Part shown: positions 51,288-59,937 of the stretch, piece by piece
How the letters are laid out: the number at the start of each line of letters is the position of its first letter
How positions within the stretch are numbered: the first letter of the stretch is position 1
Assembly: GCF_900129795.1 (NCBI RefSeq)
Contig: NZ_FQWW01000001.1
Coordinates: forward strand, 558,001-622,000
Direction of reading: 5' to 3'
From: Flavobacterium sp. CF108
Lineage (GTDB): Bacteria > Bacteroidota > Bacteroidia > Flavobacteriales > Flavobacteriaceae
Length of the DNA stretch: 64,000 bases
Position numbers and translations under genes: made by a program
Notes under the pieces: model-generated
The model's database searches: none
Told to the model about the DNA's origin: nothing
What the model saw: only the letters and a program-made list of their open reading frames with translations

Positions 51288-52427
51288 TTAGTTTTTTAAT
51301 TCTTCTAAACTTTCTTTTAAAGCTACAACAAAAGCATCTATGTCTGATTTTTTCACTGTAAGCGGTGGTAAAATTCTAAGCAGATTTTTGTTGTTGGCGC
51401 TTCCTGTAAAAATGTGTTTTTCGATAATTAGTTTTTTTCTTAAAGCTGCTACGTCAAAATCAAATTCTACTCCAAGCATTAAACCTTTTCCTTTTACTTG
51501 TTTAATACCTTCAACTTCTTTGATTTTTTCTAAGAAATATTCATAAACCTCATTTACATTCTTTTGTAAATCAAGTTTTTCAATTACATCTAAAACAGCA
51601 ATTCCTGCTGCACAAGATAGATGGCTTCCGCCGAAAGTTGTTCCTAATAATCCGAAACTTGCTTCAAATTTTGGAGAAATTAAGATCGCCCCAACAGGAA
51701 ATCCGTTCCCCATTCCTTTTGCTACTGAAATAATATCAGCATTAATTCCGTGATGTTGGAAAGCGAAGAATTTTCCGCTTCTTCCGTATCCTGACTGCAC
51801 TTCGTCTAAAATTAAAACAACATCGTGTTTTTTACATGCTTTTTCCAAAGCCTGAAAAAATTCGGTTGTTCCTTGGTCTAAACCTCCAACTCCTTGAATT
51901 CCTTCGATAATTACTGCTGTAACATCACCTTTTGTTAGTTCAGCTTCAACTAATTCGATTTGGTTTAGCGGTAAAAAAGTAACTACTTGCTGTGCATTTA
52001 AAGGCGCAACAATTTTTTTATTGTCAGTAACGGCAACTGCCGCAGAAGTTCTTCCGTGAAAAGAATTATCAAAAGCTACAACTCTTGATTTTCCGTTATG
52101 GAAAGAGGCTAATTTTAAAGCATTTTCATTGGCTTCGGCACCAGAACTGCATAAAAACAATTCGTAGTCTTCTAAACCAGAAAGCTTTCCTAATTTCTGT
52201 GCCAACTCAACCTGTAAAGGATTCTGAATTGCATTCGAATAAAATCCTAAATGGTCTAATTGATTCTTCAATTTTGCTACATAATCCGGCTGTGTGTGTC
52301 CAATAGAAATCACACCATGTCCGCTGTATAAATCTAAGTATTCTACTCCTTTGTCGTCAATAATGGTACAATCGACTGCTTTTACTGGAGTTATGTTGTA
52401 TAATGGGTAAACGTTGAATAAGTTCAT
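51288..52427 (-). CDS. argD: Acetylornithine (N-acylornithine) aminotransferase
   Basis: A 379-aa fold-type-I PLP enzyme, class III aminotransferase. PLP-binding marks: SSGAEANENALKLA, the lysine in SVAKGMGNGFPVGAIL, and LILDEVQSGYGRSGKFFAF. It converts N-acyl-glutamate-5-semialdehyde to N-acylornithine using glutamate. The family cannot separate ArgD from ornithine aminotransferase (RocD) by motif, but its place between argC and proA points to ArgD. Start ATG 52427. Confidence 0.9.
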   Translation of the reverse strand: MNLFNVYPLYNITPVKAVDCTIIDDKGVEYLDLYSGHGVISIGHTQPDYVAKLKNQLDHLGFYSNAIQNPLQVELAQKLGKLSGLEDYELFLCSSGAEANENALKLASFHNGKSRVVAFDNSFHGRTSAAVAVTDNKKIVAPLNAQQVVTFLPLNQIELVEAELTKGDVTAVIIEGIQGVGGLDQGTTEFFQALEKACKKHDVVLILDEVQSGYGRSGKFFAFQHHGINADIISVAKGMGNGFPVGAILISPKFEASFGLLGTTFGGSHLSCAAGIAVLDVIEKLDLQKNVNEVYEYFLEKIKEVEGIKQVKGKGLMLGVEFDFDVAALRKKLIIEKHIFTGSANNKNLLRILPPLTVKKSDIDAFVVALKESLEELKN

Positions 52428-52452
52428 TTTTTGTTTTTTGTTTTTTGTTTAT

Positions 52453-52519
52453 TTTGTTTCAGGTTTCAAATTTCAGGTTACGTACAGAACGTGAAACCTG
52501 AAACTTAAAACTTGAAACT
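52453..52519. repeat. GTTTCAGGTTTCA inverted repeat region
   Basis: TTTTGTTTCAGGTTTC faces GAAACCTGAAACTTAAAAC and TTGAAAC in the argC-argD gap. Same family as 24451-24539 and 25147-25268. Confidence 0.6.
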
Positions 52520-52523
52520 ATTA

Positions 52524-53501
52524 TTAAAATCCGCTTGGTCTCAAATTTAAACCTGTGGTTTCTTCTAAACCGAACATTAAATTCATGTTTTGAATCGCTT
52601 GTCCCGAAGCACCTTTGGTTAAGTTATCTATAATTGATGTTATGAGAACCCGGTTTCCTTTTTTCAATAAACTAATGATACATTTATTCGTTTGCACCAC
52701 TTGCTTTAGGTTAATATTTGTTGTGGTAACAGTTACAAAAGGTTCGTTTTTATAGAAATCGTCGTATTTCTCTACTAATTGTTCCAAACTATCATCACAT
52801 AATGTATATAAAGTTGCAAAAATTCCTCTTGGAAAATCTCCTCTATTCGGAATAAAAAGCAATTCGCTTTCGAAATCATCTTGCAGCTGAACCAAACTTT
52901 CTGAAATTTCACCTAAATGCTGGTGTTCAAAAGCTTTATAATGCGACATATTATTGTTTCTCCAGCTGAAATGAGAAGTTTCTGAAAGCCCGACTCCTGC
53001 ACCAGTACTTCCGGTTGTAGCATTAATATGAACATCATTATTTAGCATATTATGTTCTGCTAATGGCAATAAAGCCAATTGTATAGCTGTTGCAAAACAA
53101 CCAGGATTTGCAATATAATTTGCTTTTTTGATTTCTGCTTTGTTCAATTCCGGTAAACCGTAAACAAAATCTTTTCCTTGAAAATGAGCGTCTTTATTCA
53201 ATCTGAAATCATTTCCTAAATCGATAATTTTAGTGTGACTTGCAAATGCCTTTTCCTGTAAAAATGAAATTGATTTTCCGTGGCCTAAACATAAAAACAC
53301 CACATTTACGTTAGGATTTATTATATCTGTAAAATTCATTTCGATGTCACCCATCAAATCGTGGTGCGCCACAGAAAGTGGTTTTCCGGCATTTGTTGTA
53401 CTGTAAACAAAATCGATGTTTACTTTTGGGTGATACATTAAAATTCTGATGAGTTCTCCGGCTGTATAACCCGAACCACCAATTATTCCGACATTAATCA
53501 T
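52524..53501 (-). CDS. argC: N-acetyl-gamma-glutamyl-phosphate reductase
   Basis: A 325-aa NADP-dependent reductase. Rossmann start MINVGIIGGSGYTAGELIRIL, the catalytic Cys in YIANPGCFATAIQLALLPL (about 130-148), and the HQHLGEI segment (about 194-200) with the assisting His. It reduces N-acyl-gamma-glutamyl phosphate to the semialdehyde. The end of argG overlaps its start by eight bases (53494-53501), indicating translational coupling. Confidence 0.95.
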   Translation of the reverse strand: MINVGIIGGSGYTAGELIRILMYHPKVNIDFVYSTTNAGKPLSVAHHDLMGDIEMNFTDIINPNVNVVFLCLGHGKSISFLQEKAFASHTKIIDLGNDFRLNKDAHFQGKDFVYGLPELNKAEIKKANYIANPGCFATAIQLALLPLAEHNMLNNDVHINATTGSTGAGVGLSETSHFSWRNNNMSHYKAFEHQHLGEISESLVQLQDDFESELLFIPNRGDFPRGIFATLYTLCDDSLEQLVEKYDDFYKNEPFVTVTTTNINLKQVVQTNKCIISLLKKGNRVLITSIIDNLTKGASGQAIQNMNLMFGLEETTGLNLRPSGF

Positions 53502-54687
53502 GATCTAAGTGATTTACAGATGAAAATATGTTTTGTGCATTTCCAAGAATCTTGATAAATCCTTTTGCATCATCAGATGTCCATGCGTTGTTCATTTCTC
53601 CGTATTGACCAAAACCTGTGTTCATTAAATCGTTTTTAGATTCGATTCCGTCAAGTGAGAAATGGTATGGTTTTAATGAAACTGTAACAGTTCCGTTTAC
53701 TGTTTTTTGAGTGTCTTGCAGGAAAGTTTCAATGTTTCTCATAACCGGATCTAAGAACTGACCTTCATGAAATAACATTCCGTACCAGTTTCCTAATTGT
53801 TCTTTCCAGTATTGCTGCCATTTTCCTAGCGTATGTTTCTCTAATAAATGGTGTGCTTTGATGATAATTAAAGGTGCTGCAGCTTCAAAACCAACTCTTC
53901 CTTTAATTCCGATAATGGTATCTCCTACGTGAATATCTCTACCAATTGCGTACGCATTTGCTAGTTTTTCCAACGCCACAATATTGTTTGATGGTTTGTC
54001 TGTTTTACCATTTATTCCAACTAATTCTCCCTGTTCAAAATGTAAGGTTACTTTTTCTTCTCCTTCTTTTTTCAATTGAGACGGATAAGCTTCACTTGGC
54101 AATGGCTGACCAGAAGTTAAAGTTTCTTTTCCTCCTACGCTTGTTCCCCAAAGTCCTTTATTGATAGAATATTGTGCTTTTTCCCAAGAATAGTGAACTC
54201 CGTTTTGAGCTAAATAATCCACTTCTTCTTGTCTTGAAAGTTTTAAATCTCTAATTGGTGTAATGATTTCGATCTCCGGCGCAATGGTTTGGAAAATTAA
54301 ATCAAAACGAATTTGGTCATTTCCAGCACCTGTACTTCCGTGTGCGATTGCGCTTGCTCCAACTTTTTTAGCATATTTTATAGCTTCAATTGCTTGAAAA
54401 ACACGTTCTGCACTTACAGATAACGGATAAGTATTGTTTTTTAATACGTTTCCGAAAATCAAATATTTTATAGCTTTATCATAATATTTGTCTACGATGG
54501 TAAGGTTTGCGTGTTGTGCGCTTCCTAATTCGTAAGCTCTTTTTTCAATGGCTGATAATTCTTCTGCGTCAAATCCTCCTGTATCTACAAGTACAGTGTG
54601 AACTTCGTATCCTTTTTCATTTTTTAAATATTTCAAACAATACGAGGTATCTAATCCTCCGCTATAAGCTAATACTACTTTTTTCAT
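53494..54687 (-). CDS. argG: Argininosuccinate synthase
   Basis: A 397-aa ATP-pyrophosphatase enzyme that couples citrulline and aspartate. P-loop-like AYSGGLDTSYCLKYL (7-21); citrulline/aspartate binding at AHGSTGAGNDQIRFD (about 113-127); TPIRDLKLSRQEEVDYL. Length and motifs are normal. First enzyme of the citrulline-to-arginine branch, followed by argC with an 8-base overlap. Confidence 0.96.
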   Translation of the reverse strand: MKKVVLAYSGGLDTSYCLKYLKNEKGYEVHTVLVDTGGFDAEELSAIEKRAYELGSAQHANLTIVDKYYDKAIKYLIFGNVLKNNTYPLSVSAERVFQAIEAIKYAKKVGASAIAHGSTGAGNDQIRFDLIFQTIAPEIEIITPIRDLKLSRQEEVDYLAQNGVHYSWEKAQYSINKGLWGTSVGGKETLTSGQPLPSEAYPSQLKKEGEEKVTLHFEQGELVGINGKTDKPSNNIVALEKLANAYAIGRDIHVGDTIIGIKGRVGFEAAAPLIIIKAHHLLEKHTLGKWQQYWKEQLGNWYGMLFHEGQFLDPVMRNIETFLQDTQKTVNGTVTVSLKPYHFSLDGIESKNDLMNTGFGQYGEMNNAWTSDDAKGFIKILGNAQNIFSSVNHLDHD

Positions 54688-54742
54688 TTTTTATAATTTT
54701 GGCCAATACTTTCGTATTTAGCAGTTTGAGATTTCTTTTTGG

Positions 54743-55390
54743 TTAAATTTTAAATAAAAAAACAAATGACAATATTTTGTTTAAAAACAAAGCTTGTTTG
54801 ATTTTTTTAAGTCTGCTTAAAACAGCCTCGTTAAAAGGATGTCTTGGCGGTGTTTTTTGTTTTTCTTTTGGATCGTACAACATTCCGGTGCAAAGGCACA
54901 TTTTGTTTTCCTTGCTTTGCAGGATTTCATAGTTCGTGCAAGTTTTACAACCCGACCAAAAACTAGGATCTGTCGTTAATTCTGAGAAAGGAACGGGTTT
55001 ATAACCTAATTCAGAATTGATTTTCATAACTGCCAAACCAGTTGTGATTCCGAATATTTTAGCGTCTGGATATCTCTTCAAAGAGTAATCAAAAACTTTA
55101 GATTTTATCTTTTTTGCCAAACCTAAACTTCTGTAGTCAGGATGTACAATTAATCCAGAATGTGCCACAAATTTTCCGTGCTGCCAACTTTCGATGTAAC
55201 AAAAACCAGCAAATTTCCCGTCTGCCAGAGCAATCATCGCATCGCCATTCGACATTTTTTTCTGAATATACTCAGGAGTTCTTTTAGCAATCCCTGTACC
55301 TCTTAACAAGGCAGATGATTCTATCGTATCGCAGATTTCTTGTGCGAATTTGAAGTGTTCTTCCTGGGTAACAACAATAGAGATCTTCAT
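54743..55390 (-). CDS. GNAT acyltransferase with Cys cluster, head of the arginine operon
   Basis: A 215-aa protein with a GNAT domain (about 1-140; acyl-CoA loop HPDYRSLGLAKKIKSK, 83-98). After it comes a C-terminal region with four cysteines, C148 and C151 (FWSGCKTCTNY) and C165 and C167 (KMCLCTGMLYDP), then a basic tail. The Cys pattern suggests a zinc or other metal site. It is the first gene of the cluster, 56 bases ahead of argG, and no argA/argJ is present in the window, so it is the likely glutamate N-acetyl- or N-succinyltransferase. The domain is seen directly; the role is inference from context. Confidence 0.8.
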   Translation of the reverse strand: MKISIVVTQEEHFKFAQEICDTIESSALLRGTGIAKRTPEYIQKKMSNGDAMIALADGKFAGFCYIESWQHGKFVAHSGLIVHPDYRSLGLAKKIKSKVFDYSLKRYPDAKIFGITTGLAVMKINSELGYKPVPFSELTTDPSFWSGCKTCTNYEILQSKENKMCLCTGMLYDPKEKQKTPPRHPFNEAVLSRLKKIKQALFLNKILSFVFLFKI

Positions 55391-55391
55391 T

Positions 55392-55577
55392 TCAATAATT
55401 GAAGTTAGAGTTAAAAATTAAAGCATATTGTTTAGTTTGAAATCCAGAATTGAATCCAATAAAATTAAGCAAAATAGAAGTAACATCTTCAAAATCAAAA
55501 AGTTGATCAAGAAAATTTACAAAATAATAAATACTTTTAGGATATGTTTGTCCAATGGACAAATTATGTGATTTCAA
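55392..55577 (-). other. Possible 61-codon leader ORF of the arginine operon
   Basis: An ORF starting ATG 55577 ends at TGA 55392-55394, one base before the GNAT ATG. It lies inside the inferred leader, contains no arginine codon, and has no recognisable domain. It may be chance in AT-rich DNA. Confidence 0.2.
55547..55563. promoter_or_regulatory. Palindrome D in the arginine-operon leader
   Basis: TTTGTCCA, A, TGGACAAA: a perfect 17-bp palindrome. A related TTTGTC...GACAAA element occurs at 55670-55684. Possible operator or hairpin. Confidence 0.5.
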
Positions 55578-55624
55578 AATGAAAAATGGATATGAATAAA
55601 TATACGGCTATAAAACTCAGTGAA

Positions 55625-55661
55625 TACTATAAAGATAGTATCCGTACTTCGGGAGAAGTAC
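55625..55661. promoter_or_regulatory. Two adjacent perfect hairpins in the arginine-operon leader
   Basis: TACTAT/ATAGTA (55625-55640, 4-nt loop) and GTACTTC/GAAGTAC (55644-55661, 4-nt loop) lie side by side, about 60-90 bases downstream of the inferred transcription start on the minus strand. Confidence 0.5.
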
Positions 55662-55669
55662 TAGGTGAG

Positions 55670-55684
55670 TTTGTCCGTGACAAA
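55670..55684. promoter_or_regulatory. Palindrome A in the arginine-operon leader
   Basis: TTTGTC-CGT-GACAAA, similar to the palindrome at 55547-55563. Confidence 0.45.
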
Positions 55685-55699
55685 GAAGTTGTATGTAAA

Positions 55700-55747
55700 C
55701 TTATTTTATTCATCGGTGCAAAAGTACATTATTTTTTTATTCACAAA
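55700..55747 (-). promoter_or_regulatory. Arginine-operon promoter with ARG-box-like sequences
   Basis: On the minus strand TTTG (55747-55744), a 17-nt spacer and TACTTTTG (55726-55719) match the Bacteroidetes promoter consensus. The spacer reads GTGAATAAAAAAATAATG (55727-55744) and the start region GATGAATAAAATAAG (55700-55714). Both resemble ArgR/AhrC boxes (TGAATnnnnATnCA type), and their positions would block RNA polymerase. No argR gene is in the window. Confidence 0.6.
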
Positions 55748-55850
55748 ACAAAAAATCAAAATTCTAACATTTTTTTAATGAAAAGTTATTTTTTAGAAAG
55801 GTACAAAGGTGCAAAGGTTCTGAGGAACTAAGGTTTTAAATCTGGGCGCA

Positions 55851-55878
55851 AAAACCTGAAACCTGAAACCTGAAACTT
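55851..55878. repeat. CCTGAAA tandem repeat
   Basis: Three-plus copies of the 7-nt unit CCTGAAA follow one another, of the GTTTCAGG family. A GTACAAAGGTGCAAAGG fragment lies just before it (55800-55820). Confidence 0.5.
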
Positions 55879-55891
55879 AAAAACAAAATAA

Positions 55892-55924
55892 AAACCCGAT
55901 AGTCATTATAACTATCGGGTTTTT
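55892..55924 (-). terminator. Terminator of the M1 peptidase gene
   Basis: AAACCCGATAGT (55892-55903) pairs with ACTATCGGGTTT (55911-55922), with a T-rich tract beyond on the minus strand. Confidence 0.85.
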
Positions 55925-55946
55925 AAATATTTCTATTTTTGAATTA

Positions 55947-58217
55947 TTACTTTTTCGTAAATGGAATTACTTGTCCATTATCTATAAGTGTCATATCGAA
56001 ACCTGTTTTAGCTTCATTAAATTTGAATTTCAATCCTGCTCTTTTTGATTCAAATGTATCTTTTTCACCTGCAACAGGAGTTAAAGTAAATTTTGGGTAG
56101 TTTGGAAGTTCAGCATTTAAAACGCTGTTTTTCTCTGTCAATTCAATTGTTAAAGGCGATTTTGTAGTACCATAAGTCCCAACAAAACCATCTAAAATAA
56201 TATCTTTTTCAACTTTTCCCTTTCCCGCAGTCCACACATTATTACTTTCGTTATAATCTGGGAAAGCGTGATCTGGATCTAGTGTAATACTTTCAATTTC
56301 TTCTGTTGAGTTGTGTTTGAAAGACCACTCGTTGTTACGCTGCCAAATTTCTACCGGAAGTTTAACTCTTGTTACTTTTCCGCTTTTTGTTTTAACGTCT
56401 AAAACAATTGGCATTGGCATTTTGTCGAAGTTCTCAACATTGATTACAACACCTTTTGCCGGATCATTTTTTACATATTTAATCCAGTTGATTCCTTGGT
56501 CAAATCTCCAGTTGTTTACGAACCAGCTTCTCCAGAACCAGCTTAAATCTTCACCAGCAACATTTTCAATTGTTCTAAAGAAATCGTCCGGAGTTGGGTG
56601 TTTGTAAGCCCAGCGCTCTACATAAGTACGTAATGCCTTATCAAAACGCTCTTGTCCTAAAACCTGCTCTCTTAAAATAACTAATCCTGCACTTGGTTTT
56701 GCATAACATAAAACGCCAATATTAGCTTCCTTCATATTATCAGGAGAGCTCATAATGGTTTCTAATTTAGGGTCTGTGAAATATTCTGCTTCTTCATGCA
56801 AATTAGATGCAGGCTGTTTGTATTCACCATTATTAAAATCGTAAGAACTTACAGAGTTAATAAAGGTATTGAAACCTTCATCCATCCAGGCAAAATAACG
56901 CTCGTTTGAACCTACAATCATTGGAAACCAAATATGTCCAAATTCGTGATCTGTAACTCCCCATAAATCATCTCCTTTAGATTTCCATCCGCAGAAAACA
57001 ATTCCAGGATATTCCATTCCACCCTCGTTTCCTGCTACGTTGGTAGCTGCAGGATAAGGATATTCGAACCATCTTTTAGAATAATTTTCGATTGACGCTT
57101 TAGTATATTCTGTAGAACGTCCCCAAGCATCATTTCCTGAACTTTCTACAGGATATGCTGATAATGCTAAAGATTTTTTTCCGCTTGGTAAGTTTATTTT
57201 TGCTCCATCTAAAATAAAAGCCGGAGATGATGCCCAAGAAAAATCACGTGCATTTTTAATTTTATAATGCCAGGTTTTTTGTGCCGAAGCATTACTGTTT
57301 GCAGTTGCAGCAACTTCATCTGCAGAACGAATTATAACGGTTTTATCACTTTGAGAAGCATCTTTATATCTTTTCAATTGTTCTGCAGAAAAAACTTCTG
57401 CTCCGTTTATTAATTCTCCAGAACCTACAACATAATGGTTTGCAGGAACAGTCAATTTCACATCAAAATCTCCATATTCTAAATAAAACTCAGAAGCTCC
57501 TAAATACGGTGCCGTATTCCAGCCTCTTACATCATCATACACACACATACGCGGATACCATTGTGCAATTGTGAATATTTTTCCGTTTTTAGTTTCTAAA
57601 ACTCCCATTCTGTCTGAACCTTCAAATGGTGCAATGAATGAGAATTCAATTTTAATTTTTACAGAAGCTCCTTTTGCAGCTAATTCCTGTGGAAGGAAAA
57701 TCTGCATTCTGGTATCTGTAACAATATATTTAGCGTCAACTTCAGTTTTGGTTTTTCCTCCAGAAATTACTTTTACTGATTTAATCTTATTTCCTCCGTC
57801 AAAAACCTGACCTTGAGCTCCGTTACGGCTTCCGGTTAAAGGCACAACAGCATTTCCTCTAGAATCTTCTTTAAATAAATTTTGATCTAAATTCAGCCAA
57901 AGAAATCCAAGTTTATCAGGACTATTATTTGTATATGTAATTTCATCTGTACCTACAATTTCATTTGTAGTTCCGTTTAGCTTCGCCGTTATTTGATAAT
58001 CAGCTCTGTTTTGCCAGTATTCAACTCCCGGCTGACCGCTTGCTGTACGCGTCGAAGTACCGTTTTTAGTATAAAAATGTGGTGCAAATGCATCGTGATA
58101 ATTATAATTGTTTGCTGGATTTGCTGTCGTCGCCGGCGGAGTCTGCTGCGCCCAAACTGAAGAAATCCCAACAAGTAAAGCCATGGTTAAAAAGGCTCTT
58201 GAAGATTGTTTTTTCAT
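55947..58217 (-). CDS. M1-family zinc metallopeptidase
   Basis: From ATG 58217 the protein is 756 aa; a frame at 58241 adds eight residues ahead of the signal peptide ([24 protein letters not shown], cut about 24). The M1 exopeptidase loop is GGMEYPG (399-405), a variant of GAMEN. The zinc site is HEFGH (424-428), with the distal Glu E447 18 residues on (WMDEGFN). A Pro/Asn-rich segment follows the signal peptide. Predicted to trim N-terminal residues from peptides in the periplasm or at the surface. It lacks a sorting domain at the C-terminus. Monocistronic, with its own terminator. Confidence 0.92.
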   Translation of the reverse strand: MKKQSSRAFLTMALLVGISSVWAQQTPPATTANPANNYNYHDAFAPHFYTKNGTSTRTASGQPGVEYWQNRADYQITAKLNGTTNEIVGTDEITYTNNSPDKLGFLWLNLDQNLFKEDSRGNAVVPLTGSRNGAQGQVFDGGNKIKSVKVISGGKTKTEVDAKYIVTDTRMQIFLPQELAAKGASVKIKIEFSFIAPFEGSDRMGVLETKNGKIFTIAQWYPRMCVYDDVRGWNTAPYLGASEFYLEYGDFDVKLTVPANHYVVGSGELINGAEVFSAEQLKRYKDASQSDKTVIIRSADEVAATANSNASAQKTWHYKIKNARDFSWASSPAFILDGAKINLPSGKKSLALSAYPVESSGNDAWGRSTEYTKASIENYSKRWFEYPYPAATNVAGNEGGMEYPGIVFCGWKSKGDDLWGVTDHEFGHIWFPMIVGSNERYFAWMDEGFNTFINSVSSYDFNNGEYKQPASNLHEEAEYFTDPKLETIMSSPDNMKEANIGVLCYAKPSAGLVILREQVLGQERFDKALRTYVERWAYKHPTPDDFFRTIENVAGEDLSWFWRSWFVNNWRFDQGINWIKYVKNDPAKGVVINVENFDKMPMPIVLDVKTKSGKVTRVKLPVEIWQRNNEWSFKHNSTEEIESITLDPDHAFPDYNESNNVWTAGKGKVEKDIILDGFVGTYGTTKSPLTIELTEKNSVLNAELPNYPKFTLTPVAGEKDTFESKRAGLKFKFNEAKTGFDMTLIDNGQVIPFTKK

Positions 58218-58405
58218 ATTTTTTAGCTGTTTATGTAGCAAATTAATGAAAAAAAAAGCTATTTACAGAGAAAACGAAAAGGATAAATTTAATTTTAGCA
58301 AAAATTTATTAAAAAAATAATTCTAAGCTTTTTCCTAAAAAAATAAAATTTATAAAATATATTTACATCAAGATTTAAGACTAATTCTTTTCAATAAACA
58401 ACATT

Positions 58406-59257
58406 TTGAGCACAACTATATCAAATTCAACACTTAAGGCTTCGATTAAAAATGCCGGAGCAGAATTGTTCTCTTTAAAAGACAATCAAAATAAAGAATA
58501 TATCTGGGAAGGAAATCCTGATTTTTGGGGCAAACACTCTCCTATTCTTTTCCCTATTGTTGGTACTTTAAAAAACAATACTTACACTATTGATAAAAAA
58601 GAATATCAATTGCCAAGACATGGTTTTGCAAGAGATATGGAATTTCAACTAATTGAAAAAAGCGGAAATAGTGCTGTTTTTTCTTTAGAATCAAATGCCG
58701 AAACTTTAAAAAAATATCCTTTTGAATTTGAACTGCAGCTTATTTATACGTTAGAAAATACTACGTTAAATATAGAATATGTAGTCATCAATAAAAGTGA
58801 ATCAAAAATGCCTTTCTCAATTGGGGCGCATCCGGCAATTGCTCTTCCTGAAAAGTTTGAAAATTATGCTTTTAAGTTTGAAAAAGCTGAACCTTTGAAA
58901 TATAATCTTCTTGAAAATGATTTGATTTCGAATAAAACCGAAACTTTAAAAACTACTGAGAATGTTGTTCCGCTAAACTATAAACTTTTTGAAAATGATG
59001 CTTTGGTTTTTAAAACCTTAGAATCTAATTCCTTAACCATTCTCGAAAATTCAAAACCTTATGTACAGGTTGAATTTGAAGATTTTCCGAGTTTAGGAAT
59101 CTGGACAAAAGACCAAGCTCCTTTTGTTTGTATTGAACCTTGGTTTGGATATTCGGATACAGCAGATAATTCAGGGGATTTGTTTAAAAAAGAAGGAATT
59201 TTGATTCTAGATGTAGATCAGTCATTTCATTCAAAATTCAGTATTAAAATAGTATAA
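58406..59257 (+). CDS. Aldose 1-epimerase family protein
   Basis: A 283-aa galactose-mutarotase-fold protein. The only suitable start is TTG 58406, reading MSTTISNSTLKASIKNAGAEL. Typical marks are YIWEGNPDFWGKHSPILFPIVG (about 33-54), RHGFARDMEF (about 73-82, catalytic His region) and SIGAHPAIALP (about 142-152). It interconverts sugar anomers, probably of hexoses or hexose phosphates. The gene precedes an acetyltransferase gene with a 6-base gap, so both share a transcript. Confidence 0.88.
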   Translation: MSTTISNSTLKASIKNAGAELFSLKDNQNKEYIWEGNPDFWGKHSPILFPIVGTLKNNTYTIDKKEYQLPRHGFARDMEFQLIEKSGNSAVFSLESNAETLKKYPFEFELQLIYTLENTTLNIEYVVINKSESKMPFSIGAHPAIALPEKFENYAFKFEKAEPLKYNLLENDLISNKTETLKTTENVVPLNYKLFENDALVFKTLESNSLTILENSKPYVQVEFEDFPSLGIWTKDQAPFVCIEPWFGYSDTADNSGDLFKKEGILILDVDQSFHSKFSIKIV

Positions 59258-59263
59258 TTTAAG

Positions 59264-59812
59264 ATGTTAGAATTTAACTTTCACCCATTTCCGGTAATCG
59301 AAACGGAGCGTTTACTTTTAAGAAGAATTACGAATGATGATGTAAATGAAGTTTTCGAATTGCGTTCGAATCCTGAAACTATGAAATATATTCCGCGACC
59401 ATTAGTTAAAAATAATGAAGATGCTCTGGAACATATTGCTATGATTGAGGAGAAGATTGAAACCAATGTTGGAATTAATTGGGGAATTACATTAAAGGAT
59501 AATCCAAAACTTCTTGGGATTATTGGTTATTACAGAATGCAGCCCGAAAATCATCGTGCCGAAATTGGTTATATGTTATCGCCTGATTTTCATGGAAAAG
59601 GTATTATTCCAGAAGCTGTAAATAGATTAATACAATATGGTTTTGAAGATTTAAAACTGCATTCGATCGAAGCCGTAATTGATCCGGAAAATTATGCATC
59701 TGAAAAAGTATTACAAAAATGTGGTTTCGTGAAAGAAGCTCATTTAAAAGAAGCTGAACTTTATGAAGGCAAATTTCTGGATAAAGTAATTTATTCTTTA
59801 CTCCAGAATTAA
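59264..59812 (+). CDS. RimJ/RimL-type GNAT N-acetyltransferase
   Basis: A 182-aa GNAT protein of the RimJ/RimL branch: opening FHPFPVIETERLLLRRIT, acetyl-CoA loop MLSPDFHGKGIIPEAVNRLI (about 108-127) with HGKGI, and the closing ENYASEKVLQKCGFVKEAHLKEAELYEGKF. RimJ/RimL relatives acetylate ribosomal protein N-termini, but many act on other substrates, so it should be read as family only. Only 6 bases downstream of the epimerase gene. Confidence 0.9.
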   Translation: MLEFNFHPFPVIETERLLLRRITNDDVNEVFELRSNPETMKYIPRPLVKNNEDALEHIAMIEEKIETNVGINWGITLKDNPKLLGIIGYYRMQPENHRAEIGYMLSPDFHGKGIIPEAVNRLIQYGFEDLKLHSIEAVIDPENYASEKVLQKCGFVKEAHLKEAELYEGKFLDKVIYSLLQN

Positions 59813-59864
59813 CCCTTTTACTATTCCGCACAAAAAACATTTCTTGTTAAAATCATCTATTCCT

Positions 59865-59896
59865 GCAATAGTAAATGCGCTATTGCGTTATATTTG
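59865..59896 (+). promoter_or_regulatory. Promoter with overlapping inverted repeat (185-aa barrel gene)
   Basis: TATATTTG (59889-59896) fits TAnnTTTG. Directly upstream, where the -33 should lie, a perfect repeat GCAATAG (59865-59871) / CTATTGC (59880-59886) replaces a clear TTTG, so it may be an operator. Confidence 0.45.
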
Positions 59897-59937
59897 TGGC
59901 CAAAAACAGATTACGTCCGCGATCACAAAAAAATACC

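Noticed and set aside
55586..55831. 81-codon ORF on the + strand upstream of the arginine operon, with a TATGTTTG box at 55543-55550 that could drive it
   Set aside because: Its 3' half is made of repeat DNA (ACAAAGGTGCAAAGG type), it runs through the arginine promoter region antisense, and no protein family is recognisable.
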